From Rhodocyclaceae bacterium (GTDB taxonomy: Bacteria > Pseudomonadota > Gammaproteobacteria > Burkholderiales > Rhodocyclaceae): a stretch of 64,000 bases of DNA. This document shows, piece by piece, positions 43,696-52,781 of this stretch. The first letter of the stretch is position 1. Every line of letters begins with the position of its first letter. The notes under the pieces were generated by a model. The model worked only from the letters and a program-made list of their open reading frames with translations, did no database searches and was not told the DNA's origin. The translations under genes and the position numbers were made by a program. Location: the NCBI GenBank assembly GCA_016791105.1, contig JAEUNM010000085.1:124001-188000 (forward strand), given 5' to 3'.

Positions 43696-45015
43696 TCAGT
43701 TAGGGAGTGCTTCGCCGCGCTTGGCCAGTTCCGAACGCGCCAGCGGATCGCCTTTGGCCGCTGCCAGCCGCAGCCAGCGCAAACCTTCCGCCTCATCCCT
43801 GGGCGTGCCGCGGCCTTCCAGGTACATCAAGCCCAGGTTGGCCTGGGCCGGCGCGAAATCCTGTTCCGCGGCGCGCATGTACCAGCGCAGGCCTTCCTGT
43901 TCGTCGCGCAGCACGCCGCGGCCGTTCGAATACATGTAGCCGAGATTGTTCTGCGTCGGCGCATTGCCCTGGTCAGCAGCCTTGCGGTACCAGTAAATCG
44001 CGTCCTGCATGCTGGCCGTGACGCCGCGCCCCTGCTCGTACATTTTGCCCAGATTGTTCTGCGCCATCACGTTGCCGCTTTCGGCAGCAAGTTTGTACCA
44101 GCGTATGGCTTCGTTGTCGCTTTTGGGTACGCCCTGGCCTTCGGCGTAGAAAAAGCCCAGCATGGCCTGCGCCGCGGGGTGGCCTTGTTTGGCGGCATTT
44201 TCGAATAGCGCGCGTGCGGCATTCACGTCGGCCGTCTGCAAGGCCTGCGCGTAGAGCGCATCTGCCGTCGCCGGTTCGCTGCTGGCCGGCGCAGCGGCGG
44301 TATGGGGCGGGTGGGCCAGCGAGGGCGCCGGGGCGACGCTGCTGCCCAGGCGCATGTCGAGCAAAAATGCAATCCAGGCCAGTACGCCCAGCGCGGCGAT
44401 GGTGTACAGACCGGTGCGCGCTTTGCGCGGCGGACTATTCGGGAATTGATAAATCGTGGCACCGGCTGCCGCCGCGGCGGCGACGGTGCCGCGCGCAGAA
44501 CCCGGCTCGGCTGTAGATACGGCCGCTTGCGGTGCGGCATCCGCTGCGCGGCGCCGGTTTTCTTGCGGCGCTTCGTCGGCAGCATCCGCATCGGCGGCCG
44601 CGCGGCGCGGCGCAGAACCGGCAGGGTGACCGCACACGATGTCCAGTTGCACGGCAAGCGCATCGAACGAGGCCGAAGCGCCGGCAAAATCCCAGCGCTG
44701 CAAATCCACCGTGGGTAAATCGCGGAAATCGAAGGGGGTGCCGGAAGAATCCAGCGTCACGTTGATCAGCCTGCCCTGGTCCCGCGCGGCGAGCGCTTCC
44801 GCGCGCACGGCGGCGTTGGCGGAACCGTTGTAGGACCACAGCGCAATCACGCAATCGGCGTCGGCGGCGCGCGGTTGGGCGGAACTGAGCCAGCCGTTGC
44901 TGGCCTGGGCTTCACGTTCTGCCCAGACGCGATAGCCACGCTCGCTCAGCGCACGGGCGAGCAGGCGCGCACGGCGGGCATCCGGTGGCGCATGGGTAAG
45001 CAATACGGAATACAT
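43696..45015 (-). CDS. TIR-like domain - transmembrane - Sel1 repeat protein
   Basis: 439 residues. The N-terminal TIR-like domain (about 1-130) starts with the strand MYSVLLTHAP and has DCVIALWSYNGSANAAVRAEALAARD, in which E73 sits where the catalytic Glu of NADase TIRs lies; the usual Trp is absent. After a low-complexity linker, one transmembrane helix (about 205-222, ALGVLAWIAFLLDM) leads to five Sel1/TPR-like repeats (about 265-430) with the pattern A..G...AQ..LG.MY..GRGV. The topology puts TIR in the cytoplasm and Sel1 in the periplasm. Role unknown; related layouts act in signalling or envelope stress. Confidence 0.78.
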   Translation of the reverse strand: MYSVLLTHAPPDARRARLLARALSERGYRVWAEREAQASNGWLSSAQPRAADADCVIALWSYNGSANAAVRAEALAARDQGRLINVTLDSSGTPFDFRDLPTVDLQRWDFAGASASFDALAVQLDIVCGHPAGSAPRRAAADADAADEAPQENRRRAADAAPQAAVSTAEPGSARGTVAAAAAAGATIYQFPNSPPRKARTGLYTIAALGVLAWIAFLLDMRLGSSVAPAPSLAHPPHTAAAPASSEPATADALYAQALQTADVNAARALFENAAKQGHPAAQAMLGFFYAEGQGVPKSDNEAIRWYKLAAESGNVMAQNNLGKMYEQGRGVTASMQDAIYWYRKAADQGNAPTQNNLGYMYSNGRGVLRDEQEGLRWYMRAAEQDFAPAQANLGLMYLEGRGTPRDEAEGLRWLRLAAAKGDPLARSELAKRGEALPN

Positions 45016-45094
45016 GGGTGGACAAATCCTCGCTGCACTGCGACCAGAAGCACGGTAAACCTGCCGCGGCGTTGCATCCAGCCCATTACGGGCA

Positions 45095-45307
45095 TCAACA
45101 ACCGCACTTCTTGCTTATCGGTCGAGTAGACAGAAGATTGAGGACTTCTTCCACACTAAGGCCGCGATTGAGCATGGCCGCGGCATCGAAGTAATAGCCC
45201 AGGTCAGCGCCAGGTTCGAGTACCACGGCGCCGCTTTCGGCATCGATCAACAGGTGTTCGATATAGCCGGGGCACTCGCGGCTGTGCACGCGGTAGCGGG
45301 CACCCAT
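45095..45307 (-). CDS. Small protein beside a pRiA4b ORF-3-like gene, unknown function
   Basis: 70 residues with a short N-terminal beta part (YRVHSRECPGYIEHLLIDAE) and a helix, ending in the Cys-rich tail KKCGC. No family recognised. It starts 10 bases after the stop of the pRiA4b ORF-3-like gene on the same strand, so the two are likely co-transcribed. Three cysteines and one free Cys early may bind metal. It could be a small accessory of the upstream protein; the evidence is position only. Confidence 0.6.
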   Translation of the reverse strand: MGARYRVHSRECPGYIEHLLIDAESGAVVLEPGADLGYYFDAAAMLNRGLSVEEVLNLLSTRPISKKCGC

Positions 45308-45317
45308 GCGCGCCGCC

Positions 45318-45905
45318 CTAGCCGCGCAGGCGCAGCAAGCTGTGGTTCACGGCTTCCAGATCGAAGCGCTCGGCCTCGAATTCCTTGCCCACCCACTCGC
45401 GATAGCCTTTGTGACGCGGATGTTTCGGATCGCGCAGCGCGGCCAGCAGTTCGGCGTAGCCCCAGATGCCGCCGCAATCTTCGGGCGGGCAGGCGCGTTC
45501 GCCGGCACGGCAGCGCGGGTAGCGCACGCCGGGCTCGGGCGGCACCACGCCTTCGATCTGCACTTCATGCTCCCAGGTGTCGCCGAAATCGTAGATGTAG
45601 CTGAAGCGGACGGCATCGCCGCCCAATTCTTCCAGCCGCAGCCCGCTTTCGTCGTGCAGGGGCGATTCCGGCAAACCCAGCGCCTTGCGCTCCGGAGCGC
45701 CGTAGCGCTGGCCGCGAATGCGGAATTCGTGCAGGTGGTAATCGTCCCAGCCCATGGCGCGCTGGATGATGTGATGCAGTTTGACCAGGGTGGTCTTGCC
45801 GTTGACCTCGATGCGCCGCCACACCTCTGGCTTGGTACCGAGCAAGGTGATGCGGATTTGAAAAATCGTGGCCTTGGGTGCTTTAGCAACAGCTTTCAGG
45901 GCCAT
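45318..45905 (-). CDS. Plasmid pRiA4b ORF-3 family protein
   Basis: 195 residues from ATG 45905 (GGAG 9 bases upstream); ATG 45929 also possible. The family signature is clear: IFQIRITLLGTKPEVWRRI near the start, then HHIIQRAMGWDDYHLHEF, the loop YIYDFGDTWEHEVQIE, and the Cys motif CRAGERACPPEDCGG, which looks like a zinc site. This family is found on plasmids and near transposons, where it is called a TnpR-like passenger, but many copies are chromosomal. Function unknown. Confidence 0.86.
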   Translation of the reverse strand: MALKAVAKAPKATIFQIRITLLGTKPEVWRRIEVNGKTTLVKLHHIIQRAMGWDDYHLHEFRIRGQRYGAPERKALGLPESPLHDESGLRLEELGGDAVRFSYIYDFGDTWEHEVQIEGVVPPEPGVRYPRCRAGERACPPEDCGGIWGYAELLAALRDPKHPRHKGYREWVGKEFEAERFDLEAVNHSLLRLRG

Positions 45906-46024
45906 TGCACCATTCTCCGATAATTGCATGATTATGATTTCCTAAGCTTGTGCGCGGCCGGTATCCGATTTTACCGCCTGCGCCTTCCGGCGCAAACCCA
46001 TCGGTCGATAATTCCGTCCGCGCC

Positions 46025-47314
46025 TCAGTCGACGCCAACCATCACGCTGGACATGCCGTCGAGCTTTATGCGGCGGCGAAACGCGTCACGAACCTGTGCC
46101 GCGGTAACCGCCTCGACGCGCGCCGGATAGCGGTCCAGATAGTCCAGCGGTAGTCCGTAAAAGCCGATCACGGCGACCTGATCGAGCAATTTGCGATTGC
46201 TGTCCAGGCGCAGCGCGTATCCGTCGATCAGATTGCGCTTGGCATCGCGCAGTTCCGCCTCGGTCGGGCCTTGGTCGACGAACTGGTCTATGGTGGCGCG
46301 CACCAGATCGAGCGCGGCGACCGCTTGGTCGCGGCGCGTCTGCAGGCCGGCCTGGAACGGCCCCTCCTGCGCCAGCGGTTGGAAATAACTGCCCACGCTA
46401 TAGGCGTAGCCGCGCTTTTCACGCACTTCCTGCATCAGGCGCGACACGAAGCCGCCCCCGCCCAGTACGTAATTGCCGACGTGCAGTGGAAAAAAGTCCG
46501 CATCGCCGCGCTTCAATACCGGCTCCCCCAGACGCACGTGGGCCTGTTGCGCCGGGTGCGTAATGCGCAGGTTTTGCGGCGCCACCGGCGGCACGGGCGG
46601 CACACCGGCGGTAGAACCTTGCGGCGGCAGGTCGCGCATCAGGCGCTCGGCGATGGCTTCGGCCGTTGGGCGATCGATATTGCCCACCAGCGTGATGGTG
46701 GCACGCGCCGCGACCAGGAAATCATGGTGAAAGCGCACCAGGTCGTCGCGCGTAATCGCCGCGATCGATTCCGGCGTGGCGTGCCAGCCGTAGGGGTGAT
46801 CGCCATAGATGGCGGCCGCGAAACGCTTTGCTGCGATGGCATCCGGCTTGGTTTCCTGCTCGCGCAATTGGTCGATCACACGCTGGCGTTCGCGCTCCAT
46901 CACGGTGGCCGGAAAAGTCGGCGCCGCCAACAGCAGGGCGGTCAGTTCGACCGCCTCGCCCCGCTCGCGCTCGGAACTGAGCGAACGCATGGAAAAGCTG
47001 AATCGATCCGGATCGGCGCTGGCGCCGGGTTGCAGCGCATAGTCGGCGACGCGATCGGCAATCGCGTTTTCGTCCAGCATACCGGCGCCGCCATCGAGCA
47101 GGCGTGCGGTGAAGTTGGCCACCCCCGACTTGGCGGGCGGATCGTAAGCGCGGCCGGCGGCAAAATCGATCTGCATGTCGAGTATGGGCAGCCCGGGAAT
47201 CGGCACGAAAAACACCCGCGCACCGCTGGGGGTGCTCCAGGTTTCGATCTTTACGCCGGCCAGGGCCGGCAAGCTCAGGCAGCACAGAATTGCCCAGACG
47301 AAAAATTTACGCAT
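46025..47314 (-). CDS. M16 peptidase-like protein, lacks the zinc motif
   Basis: 429 residues with a signal peptide (FFVWAILCCLSLPALAG). M16 fold throughout, with the R/Y-type substrate-binding region REKRGYAYSVGSYFQP in the C-terminal half. The position of the HxxEH motif reads GVANFTARLLDGG, without His or the Glu pair, so it should be catalytically inactive. It lies 150 bases downstream of the active M16 gene, a typical active/inactive pair that forms a chamber. Periplasmic. The start at 47314 removes a 34-codon extension that does not encode a signal sequence. Confidence 0.87.
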   Translation of the reverse strand: MRKFFVWAILCCLSLPALAGVKIETWSTPSGARVFFVPIPGLPILDMQIDFAAGRAYDPPAKSGVANFTARLLDGGAGMLDENAIADRVADYALQPGASADPDRFSFSMRSLSSERERGEAVELTALLLAAPTFPATVMERERQRVIDQLREQETKPDAIAAKRFAAAIYGDHPYGWHATPESIAAITRDDLVRFHHDFLVAARATITLVGNIDRPTAEAIAERLMRDLPPQGSTAGVPPVPPVAPQNLRITHPAQQAHVRLGEPVLKRGDADFFPLHVGNYVLGGGGFVSRLMQEVREKRGYAYSVGSYFQPLAQEGPFQAGLQTRRDQAVAALDLVRATIDQFVDQGPTEAELRDAKRNLIDGYALRLDSNRKLLDQVAVIGFYGLPLDYLDRYPARVEAVTAAQVRDAFRRRIKLDGMSSVMVGVD

Positions 47315-47464
47315 GGCGGCAAGGGCCTCGCAGCAAAAAAAGCAATCGGAAAGGCTGCGGCCCGGGCATGGGCCGGATCGAGCCTGCTGGCTAGTGGATG
47401 GAACGGTGTTCAACATGGCGCGCCGCAGCGGTGGCAGCCCGATCGGGCCGCCGCACGGCAGGGT

Positions 47465-48874
47465 TCAATGCAACAGGTGGCCCACATTGGCGGCAGGTGC
47501 GCGCGGCGCGCCCGACAGGGGCTGCGGATCGAGCCTGGCGACGGTAAGTTGCTCATCGCCGAAATATTTCGCGGCCACCGCCCGTACTTCGGCCGCCGTG
47601 ACGGTTTTGAGTTGTTCGGTCATGCGGTCTATGTCGCGCCAACTCAAGCCCACGCCTTCGACGGCGCCGATTTCTATGGCCTGCGACATCAATGAATCGC
47701 GCTTGTACACCTGGCTCGCGACCAGTTGCACCTTGACCCGCTCCAGTTCCTGCTCGCTCACGCCGCCGCTGGCAACCGACGCAATTTCCGCGCGCAGCGC
47801 AGCTTCCAGTTCCTGCGTCGTGTGGCCGGCTGCCGGCGTACCGTCGACGATGAACAAGGCATCGCCGCGCTCCGTAGCGTCATAGGACACACCCGCCGAT
47901 TCGGCGATTTTTGTGGCGCGCACCAGGTTTTTGGTGAAGCGCGCCGCATCGCCGCCATCCAGCACGGCCGCCAGCACATCCAGCGCGTAAGCCTCGCGGT
48001 CACGCTCCACATTGCTCAATTTGGGTACTTTCCATGCCATCGCCAGGTAGGGCAGTTGCGCCGGCGCCTTCACCTCGACGCGCTGCATGCCGCGCTGCGG
48101 CGGCTCCGACGGGGTTTTGACCGCCGCCAGCGGGCGCGCCGGAATTTTGCCGTAGTACTGCGCCGCCAGTTTGAACACGCTGGCATGATCGACGTCACCC
48201 ACCACCACCACGAAGGCATTGTTGGGCACATACCAGCGCTGGTACCAGTCGCGCGCGTCCTGTGCGGTCATGTGCTCCAGATCGGCCATCCAGCCTATGA
48301 TGGGACGCCGGTAGGGGCTGCCCTTGAAGGCCGTGGCCAACAGTGCCTCATGCACCAGGGCGCGCGGCTGGTCTTCCGTGCGCAGCCGGCGCTCTTCCAT
48401 GACCACCTTGATTTCCTTGGCGAAATCCTGCGGCCGCACGGCCAGGTTGGCCATGCGGTCGGCTTCCAGCGCCATCATGTCGGTCAGCCTGGCTTTCGGC
48501 ACCTGCACGTAATAGGCGGTGTAGTCGCGGCTGGTGAAGGCATTGTCGCGTCCCCCCGCCAGCGCCACGCGCTTTGAATATTCGCCCTCGGCAAGTTTTG
48601 CCGTGCCTTTGAACATCATGTGTTCGAGCACGTGCGCAACGCCGGAGGTGCCATCGGTTTCGTCTATCGATCCGCAGCGGTACCAGACGAAATGCGCCAC
48701 TGTCGGCGCGCGGTGGTCTTCCAGCACGATGACGCGCAAGCCGTTGCCAAGTTTTGTTTCAAATGCTTCGGTCGCGGCCGCGCCACCAGCCGCGGCAAGT
48801 GCGCAAATAAAGCCAAAAGCTTTTATCAAAGCCGGGAAAAATGGCGCGCGGCGCGCGCGGGAGCGTCGTTTCAT
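47465..48874 (-). CDS. M16 zinc metallopeptidase (catalytic subunit)
   Basis: 469 residues with a basic N-terminus and signal segment (ALIKAFGFICALAAAGGAAA). The active site HVLEH (residues 81-85) in GVAHVLEHMMFKG is the inverted zincin motif HxxEH, with the third ligand Glu expected near residue 160 in the EIKVVMEER region. The duplicated M16 fold follows to the C-terminus. It degrades peptides in the periplasm together with the inactive partner encoded downstream. Divergent from ftsY, with 227 bases between, as in many betaproteobacteria. Confidence 0.93.
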   Translation of the reverse strand: MKRRSRARRAPFFPALIKAFGFICALAAAGGAAATEAFETKLGNGLRVIVLEDHRAPTVAHFVWYRCGSIDETDGTSGVAHVLEHMMFKGTAKLAEGEYSKRVALAGGRDNAFTSRDYTAYYVQVPKARLTDMMALEADRMANLAVRPQDFAKEIKVVMEERRLRTEDQPRALVHEALLATAFKGSPYRRPIIGWMADLEHMTAQDARDWYQRWYVPNNAFVVVVGDVDHASVFKLAAQYYGKIPARPLAAVKTPSEPPQRGMQRVEVKAPAQLPYLAMAWKVPKLSNVERDREAYALDVLAAVLDGGDAARFTKNLVRATKIAESAGVSYDATERGDALFIVDGTPAAGHTTQELEAALRAEIASVASGGVSEQELERVKVQLVASQVYKRDSLMSQAIEIGAVEGVGLSWRDIDRMTEQLKTVTAAEVRAVAAKYFGDEQLTVARLDPQPLSGAPRAPAANVGHLLH

Positions 48875-49101
48875 ATCGGTCTGCTAGAATTTTGGGTTGG
48901 TCCGGTCGGTCGCTGCGTGATGAGTGACGTCAGGCGGACATCGGTTTGTCGGGGGTCTAGTTTTTACCAGTGGCGGGAATCCGGCGCGTGAGTGGGCAAT
49001 CGGGCGAACAATTTTCGCTCCCTGCGCCAGGCGCGCCGCTCCGGCATCTGCACGAGCGGCGCCTCCTGTTTGCTGACGGTTGGCCCGTTTAGGACTTCCC
49101 T

Positions 49102-50379
49102 ATGTTCAAGTTATTCAAAAAAGGTTCCGGCGGCACACCGCCGGCGGATGACAAATCTGCCGCCGAAGGCGCCAATCCGCCCGCGGATGCCGGCGCGGCT
49201 GCCAAGCCGAGCTGGTCCGAGCGCCTCAAAGCAGGCATTGCACGCGACGCCGCAGCGGAAGGCGCCGGCTCGCCCCAGCCCGCCCCCGCTGCAGACCAGC
49301 AGGCGGATCCCACCGCGCTGGAATCTATCCTGCCCGGGCCGCAGGATCAAGCCCCGGCTGCGTATGCCCGGCAAAATCCCGCTGCGACCGAACGGCCAGC
49401 GGCTGCCCCAGTTGCCGTGGAGCAGCCGGCAAAACGCCCCAGCTGGACCGACCGCCTCAAGGCCGGTCTGGCCAAAACCCGTGCCAACCTGGGCGGCCAG
49501 CTCAATGCCCTGTTCCGCCGCACCAAGGTCGACGAAGATTTGCTGGAAGAGCTGGAATCCACGCTCATCCTGGCTGACGTGGGCATGGATGCGACACGGC
49601 ACGTCATGACGGAATTACGTGGGCGCATACGGCGCGAGCGCATCGAACAGCCCGCCTTGCTACAAAAGGTGCTGCAGGAATGCCTGCTCGAGGTGATACG
49701 CCCGCTGCAGGCGCCGCTGGACCTCGACTCGCACAAGCCCTTCGTGATCATGATCGCGGGCGTCAATGGCGCCGGCAAAACCACTTCGATAGGCAAGCTC
49801 GCCAAGTGGTGCCAGGGGCAGGGCAAAAGCGTGCTGCTGGCGGCAGGCGACACTTTCCGCGCCGCCGCGCGCGAACAGTTGGAAACCTGGGGCGCGCGCA
49901 ATAACGTCTCTGTGGTGGCGCAGGAAGGCGGCGATCCGGCCGCCGTCATCTTCGACGCGGTGCAGGCGGCGCGTGCGCGCGGCATCGACGTGGTGCTGGC
50001 CGATACCGCCGGCCGGCTGCCGACCCAACTGCACCTGATGGAAGAAATCGCCAAAGTGCGCCGCGTGATCCAGAAAGCCGATCCTAGCGGACCGCATGAG
50101 GTGCTGCTGGTGCTGGACGCCAATATCGGCCAGAACGCCCTGGCGCAAGTGAAAGCATTCGACAGCGCAATCGGCGTTACCGGCCTCATCGTGACCAAAC
50201 TCGACGGCACGGCCAAGGGCGGCGTGGTGGCGGCCATCGCGCGCCAGCGCCCGGCGCGCGGCCCGCTGGCGCTGCGCTTTATCGGGGTGGGCGAAGGCAT
50301 AGACGACTTGCAGCCGTTTTCCGCCGAAGCTTTCGTCGAAGCCATGTTCGAGCCGCAGCGCGGCGCCGCCGGCAATTGA
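49102..50379 (+). CDS. ftsY: Signal recognition particle receptor FtsY
   Basis: 425 residues. The first 110 residues form an Ala/Pro/acidic variable A domain for membrane contact. The N domain follows (SWTDRLKAGLAKTRANLGGQL), then the GTPase G domain: GVNGAGKTTSIGKLA (P-loop), DTFRAAAREQLE, DTAGRLPTQ, and TKLDGTAKGGV. It receives the SRP with nascent membrane proteins at the inner membrane. Next gene ftsE begins 72 bases later, the usual ftsYEX order. Confidence 0.96.
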   Translation: MFKLFKKGSGGTPPADDKSAAEGANPPADAGAAAKPSWSERLKAGIARDAAAEGAGSPQPAPAADQQADPTALESILPGPQDQAPAAYARQNPAATERPAAAPVAVEQPAKRPSWTDRLKAGLAKTRANLGGQLNALFRRTKVDEDLLEELESTLILADVGMDATRHVMTELRGRIRRERIEQPALLQKVLQECLLEVIRPLQAPLDLDSHKPFVIMIAGVNGAGKTTSIGKLAKWCQGQGKSVLLAAGDTFRAAAREQLETWGARNNVSVVAQEGGDPAAVIFDAVQAARARGIDVVLADTAGRLPTQLHLMEEIAKVRRVIQKADPSGPHEVLLVLDANIGQNALAQVKAFDSAIGVTGLIVTKLDGTAKGGVVAAIARQRPARGPLALRFIGVGEGIDDLQPFSAEAFVEAMFEPQRGAAGN

Positions 50380-50451
50380 GGCGGCGTCACATGAATCTGG
50401 CTTGCCAGACGATTTTCACGCCCGCCACCGGCGCCCGGCGCCGCGCCTGAC

Positions 50452-51105
50452 ATGATTTCGTTCGAGCGCGTTTCCAAGCGCTATCTGAGCGGCCGCGCGG
50501 CGGTGGAAAACATCAGTTTTCGCGCCACGGCGGGAGATTTCGTGCTGCTGTCGGGGCATTCCGGCGCCGGCAAAAGTACCCTGCTGAATCTGTTGGCCGT
50601 GATCGAACACCCGACCGAAGGCGCCATCCGCGTCAATGGCGAGGACGTGACGCGGCTGGCACGCCGCGCCCTGCCCTACTACCGGCGCACGCTGGGGCTC
50701 ATCCTGCAGGACCAGAAACTGCTGTCCGACCGCAGCGTGTTCGACAATGTGCAATTGCCGCTCGCCATCGCCGGCCACTCGCGCCAGGACGCGGCACGGC
50801 GCGCACAGGCCGCGCTGGAGCGGGTAGGGCTTGCGGCACGCGCCGCCGACATGCCGATTACCTTGTCGGGCGGCGAACAACAGCGCGTGGCGATCGCCCG
50901 CGCCATCGTCGCCAAGCCGCTGCTGTTGCTGGCCGACGAGCCGACGGCTTCGCTGGACCCGGCCTATGCGCGCGATATCGCGGAACTGCTGGCGTCCTTC
51001 AACCGCGCCGGCGTCACCGTGCTGGTGACCAGCCACGACACGGCCCTGTTCGAGCCGCATTGCACGCGCCGGCTGGTGCTGGACCACGGCCGGTTGATGC
51101 AATGA
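50452..51105 (+). CDS. ftsE: Cell division ATP-binding protein FtsE
   Basis: 217 residues. ABC ATPase with Walker A GHSGAGKSTLL, Q-loop LGLILQDQKLL, signature LSGGEQQRVAIARA, Walker B LLLLADEPTASLD, and switch His in VTSHD. It pairs with FtsX to activate peptidoglycan amidases at the septum. Its stop overlaps the ftsX start in an ATGA arrangement (51102-51105), so translation is coupled. Confidence 0.96.
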   Translation: MISFERVSKRYLSGRAAVENISFRATAGDFVLLSGHSGAGKSTLLNLLAVIEHPTEGAIRVNGEDVTRLARRALPYYRRTLGLILQDQKLLSDRSVFDNVQLPLAIAGHSRQDAARRAQAALERVGLAARAADMPITLSGGEQQRVAIARAIVAKPLLLLADEPTASLDPAYARDIAELLASFNRAGVTVLVTSHDTALFEPHCTRRLVLDHGRLMQ

Positions 51106-51992
51106 AATCCTGGCTCGCGCAGCACGGGCAGGCAGCCGCGCGGGCGCTCGGGCGGCTGGCCAGGGCGCCTTTCGGCACACTGCTCGCCAGCATCGTGGTG
51201 GGTGTGGCGGCGGTATTGCCGGCGGGCGGCTGGCTGCTGCTGGACAACATCGAGCGACTGGCCGACAAGGCGGCCGTGCTACCGCAAATTTCCGTATTCA
51301 TGGCCGCCGACGCCAGTGCCGACGACGTGGCGGGGGTGCAGAAAGCCCTGCGCGCCAAGGTGAGTGGCGTGCAATACGTGCCACGCAAAAGCACGCTGCA
51401 GCGCATTCGCGCCCTGGAGGGCATGGGCGAAGTGCTGGACGCCCTGCCGGACAATCCGTTTCCCGACGCATTCATCGTTACGCCGGAGAGCGATGATGCA
51501 CAGGCGCTGGAAGCGCTCAAGGCGGCATTTTCGCAACTGCCCAAGGTCGAGCACGTGCAACTCGATTCGGCCTGGGTAAGGCGCCTCAATGCATTCGTGA
51601 CCCTGGCGCAAACCGCGCTGTGGCTATTGGCGGGCCTGCTCGGGGTGGCGCTGGTGGCCGTCACCTTCAATACCATACGACTACAGATTCTGACGCAGCA
51701 GGAAGAAGTGCGGGTGAGCCGCTTGCTGGGCGCAACCACCACCTTCATCCGGCGCCCGTTCTACTGGTTCGGCACCTTGCAGGGGCTGGGCGGTGGGCTG
51801 GTGGCGTGGGCATTGTTGTGGCTGTTCGCGCGCGCACTGGCAGCACCGGCGCAGGAACTGGCCGGGCTGTACAGCCTGGAATTCGCGCTCCACACCCTGC
51901 CGCCGCAAGCCGTACTGTGCCTGCTCGCAAGCACCGCCGCGCTGGGCTGGCTGGGAGCGGCGGCATCCTTGTGGCGCAATTTGGCAGATTGA
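51102..51992 (+). CDS. ftsX: Cell division protein FtsX
   Basis: 296 residues. One N-terminal membrane helix (LLASIVVGVAAVLPAGGWLLL), an extracytoplasmic domain of about 110 residues with ISVFMAADASADDVAGVQ, and three C-terminal helices (LWLLAGLLGVALVAVTF, LGGGLVAWALLWLFA, AVLCLLASTAALGWLG). This is the FtsX topology. It acts with FtsE in septal wall splitting. Start ATG at 51102 overlaps the ftsE stop. Confidence 0.95.
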   Translation: MKSWLAQHGQAAARALGRLARAPFGTLLASIVVGVAAVLPAGGWLLLDNIERLADKAAVLPQISVFMAADASADDVAGVQKALRAKVSGVQYVPRKSTLQRIRALEGMGEVLDALPDNPFPDAFIVTPESDDAQALEALKAAFSQLPKVEHVQLDSAWVRRLNAFVTLAQTALWLLAGLLGVALVAVTFNTIRLQILTQQEEVRVSRLLGATTTFIRRPFYWFGTLQGLGGGLVAWALLWLFARALAAPAQELAGLYSLEFALHTLPPQAVLCLLASTAALGWLGAAASLWRNLAD

Positions 51993-52064
51993 ATGCAGCG
52001 CGGCGCACGCCCCTGCGTCGGCGATGTACAGTACAAAATGACCGAACTACCGCGGAGACAACAC

Positions 52065-52757
52065 ATGCAGCGCCCCAGGGTGGATGTAAGCGGCTTGTTG
52101 TCGCGCTTGCCCCTATTCGCCGAAATCGACCCGTGCCATCTGGCGGCAATTTGCGACCAAACCACCGAACACAAGCTCGACAAGGGCGAAATGCTGTTCC
52201 ACAAAGGCGACCCGGCGCGCGGTTTTTACGTAGTGGTGTATGGCCAGATCAAGCTCGCTTTTCCGTCCTTGCACGGCAACGAAAAAGTCGTCGCGCTGGC
52301 GGGCAGCCAGGACAGTTTTGGCGAAGCCGGCATGTTTCTGGAACGCACCTATCCGGTATTCGCCGAAGCGCTCACGGAAACCCTGGTGCTGCACATTTCC
52401 AAAGGCCCGATACTGGACTTGATCGAGCGCGAACCGATGTTCGCGCGCCGCATGCTGGCCGGGCTGTCCATGCGCCTGAAACAGCTGATACTGGACGTGG
52501 AAGCCTATTCGCTGCAGTCGTCCTCACAACGTCTGATCGGCTATCTGCTGCAACTGGTGCCGGATCACGAACAAACCAGCGGCCGCGTCGAAATAGACCT
52601 GCCCACTACCAAGCACGTCATCGCATCGCGGCTAAATCTGACGCCGGAAACCTTCTCGCGCATTCTGGCCAATCTGAGCCAGCGCAAACTGATCGAAGTA
52701 CAGGGCAAGCACATCGTATTGAACGATCTGCAGGCGCTATCGCAGTTTCAGGGCTGA
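52065..52757 (+). CDS. Crp/Fnr-family transcription regulator
   Basis: 230 residues from ATG 52065, which has GGAGAC about 6 bases upstream; ATG 52038 is an alternative. The cyclic-nucleotide-binding-like domain (about 10-130) contains GEMLFHKGDPARGFYVVVYGQIK, and the HTH (about 180-205) contains TKHVIASRLNLTPETFSRIL. The four-Cys iron-sulfur set of Fnr is missing (only two Cys near the start), so a Dnr-like or other ligand sensor is more likely. An 11-bp palindrome TGTAC-A-GTACA lies at 52025-52035, upstream of the start and perhaps a site for this or another regulator. Located 72 bases after ftsX. Confidence 0.9.
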   Translation: MQRPRVDVSGLLSRLPLFAEIDPCHLAAICDQTTEHKLDKGEMLFHKGDPARGFYVVVYGQIKLAFPSLHGNEKVVALAGSQDSFGEAGMFLERTYPVFAEALTETLVLHISKGPILDLIEREPMFARRMLAGLSMRLKQLILDVEAYSLQSSSQRLIGYLLQLVPDHEQTSGRVEIDLPTTKHVIASRLNLTPETFSRILANLSQRKLIEVQGKHIVLNDLQALSQFQG

Positions 52758-52781
52758 GGCAGAGCAGCCGGCCGCGCATTG

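Noticed and set aside
45318..45905. Mobile element because of the pRiA4b ORF-3 family
   Set aside because: No transposase, inverted ends or target duplication seen around it; many chromosomal copies exist.
46271..47695. 474-codon plus-strand frame across the inactive M16 gene
   Set aside because: Shadow of a well-supported gene; it runs across the spacer into the next gene.
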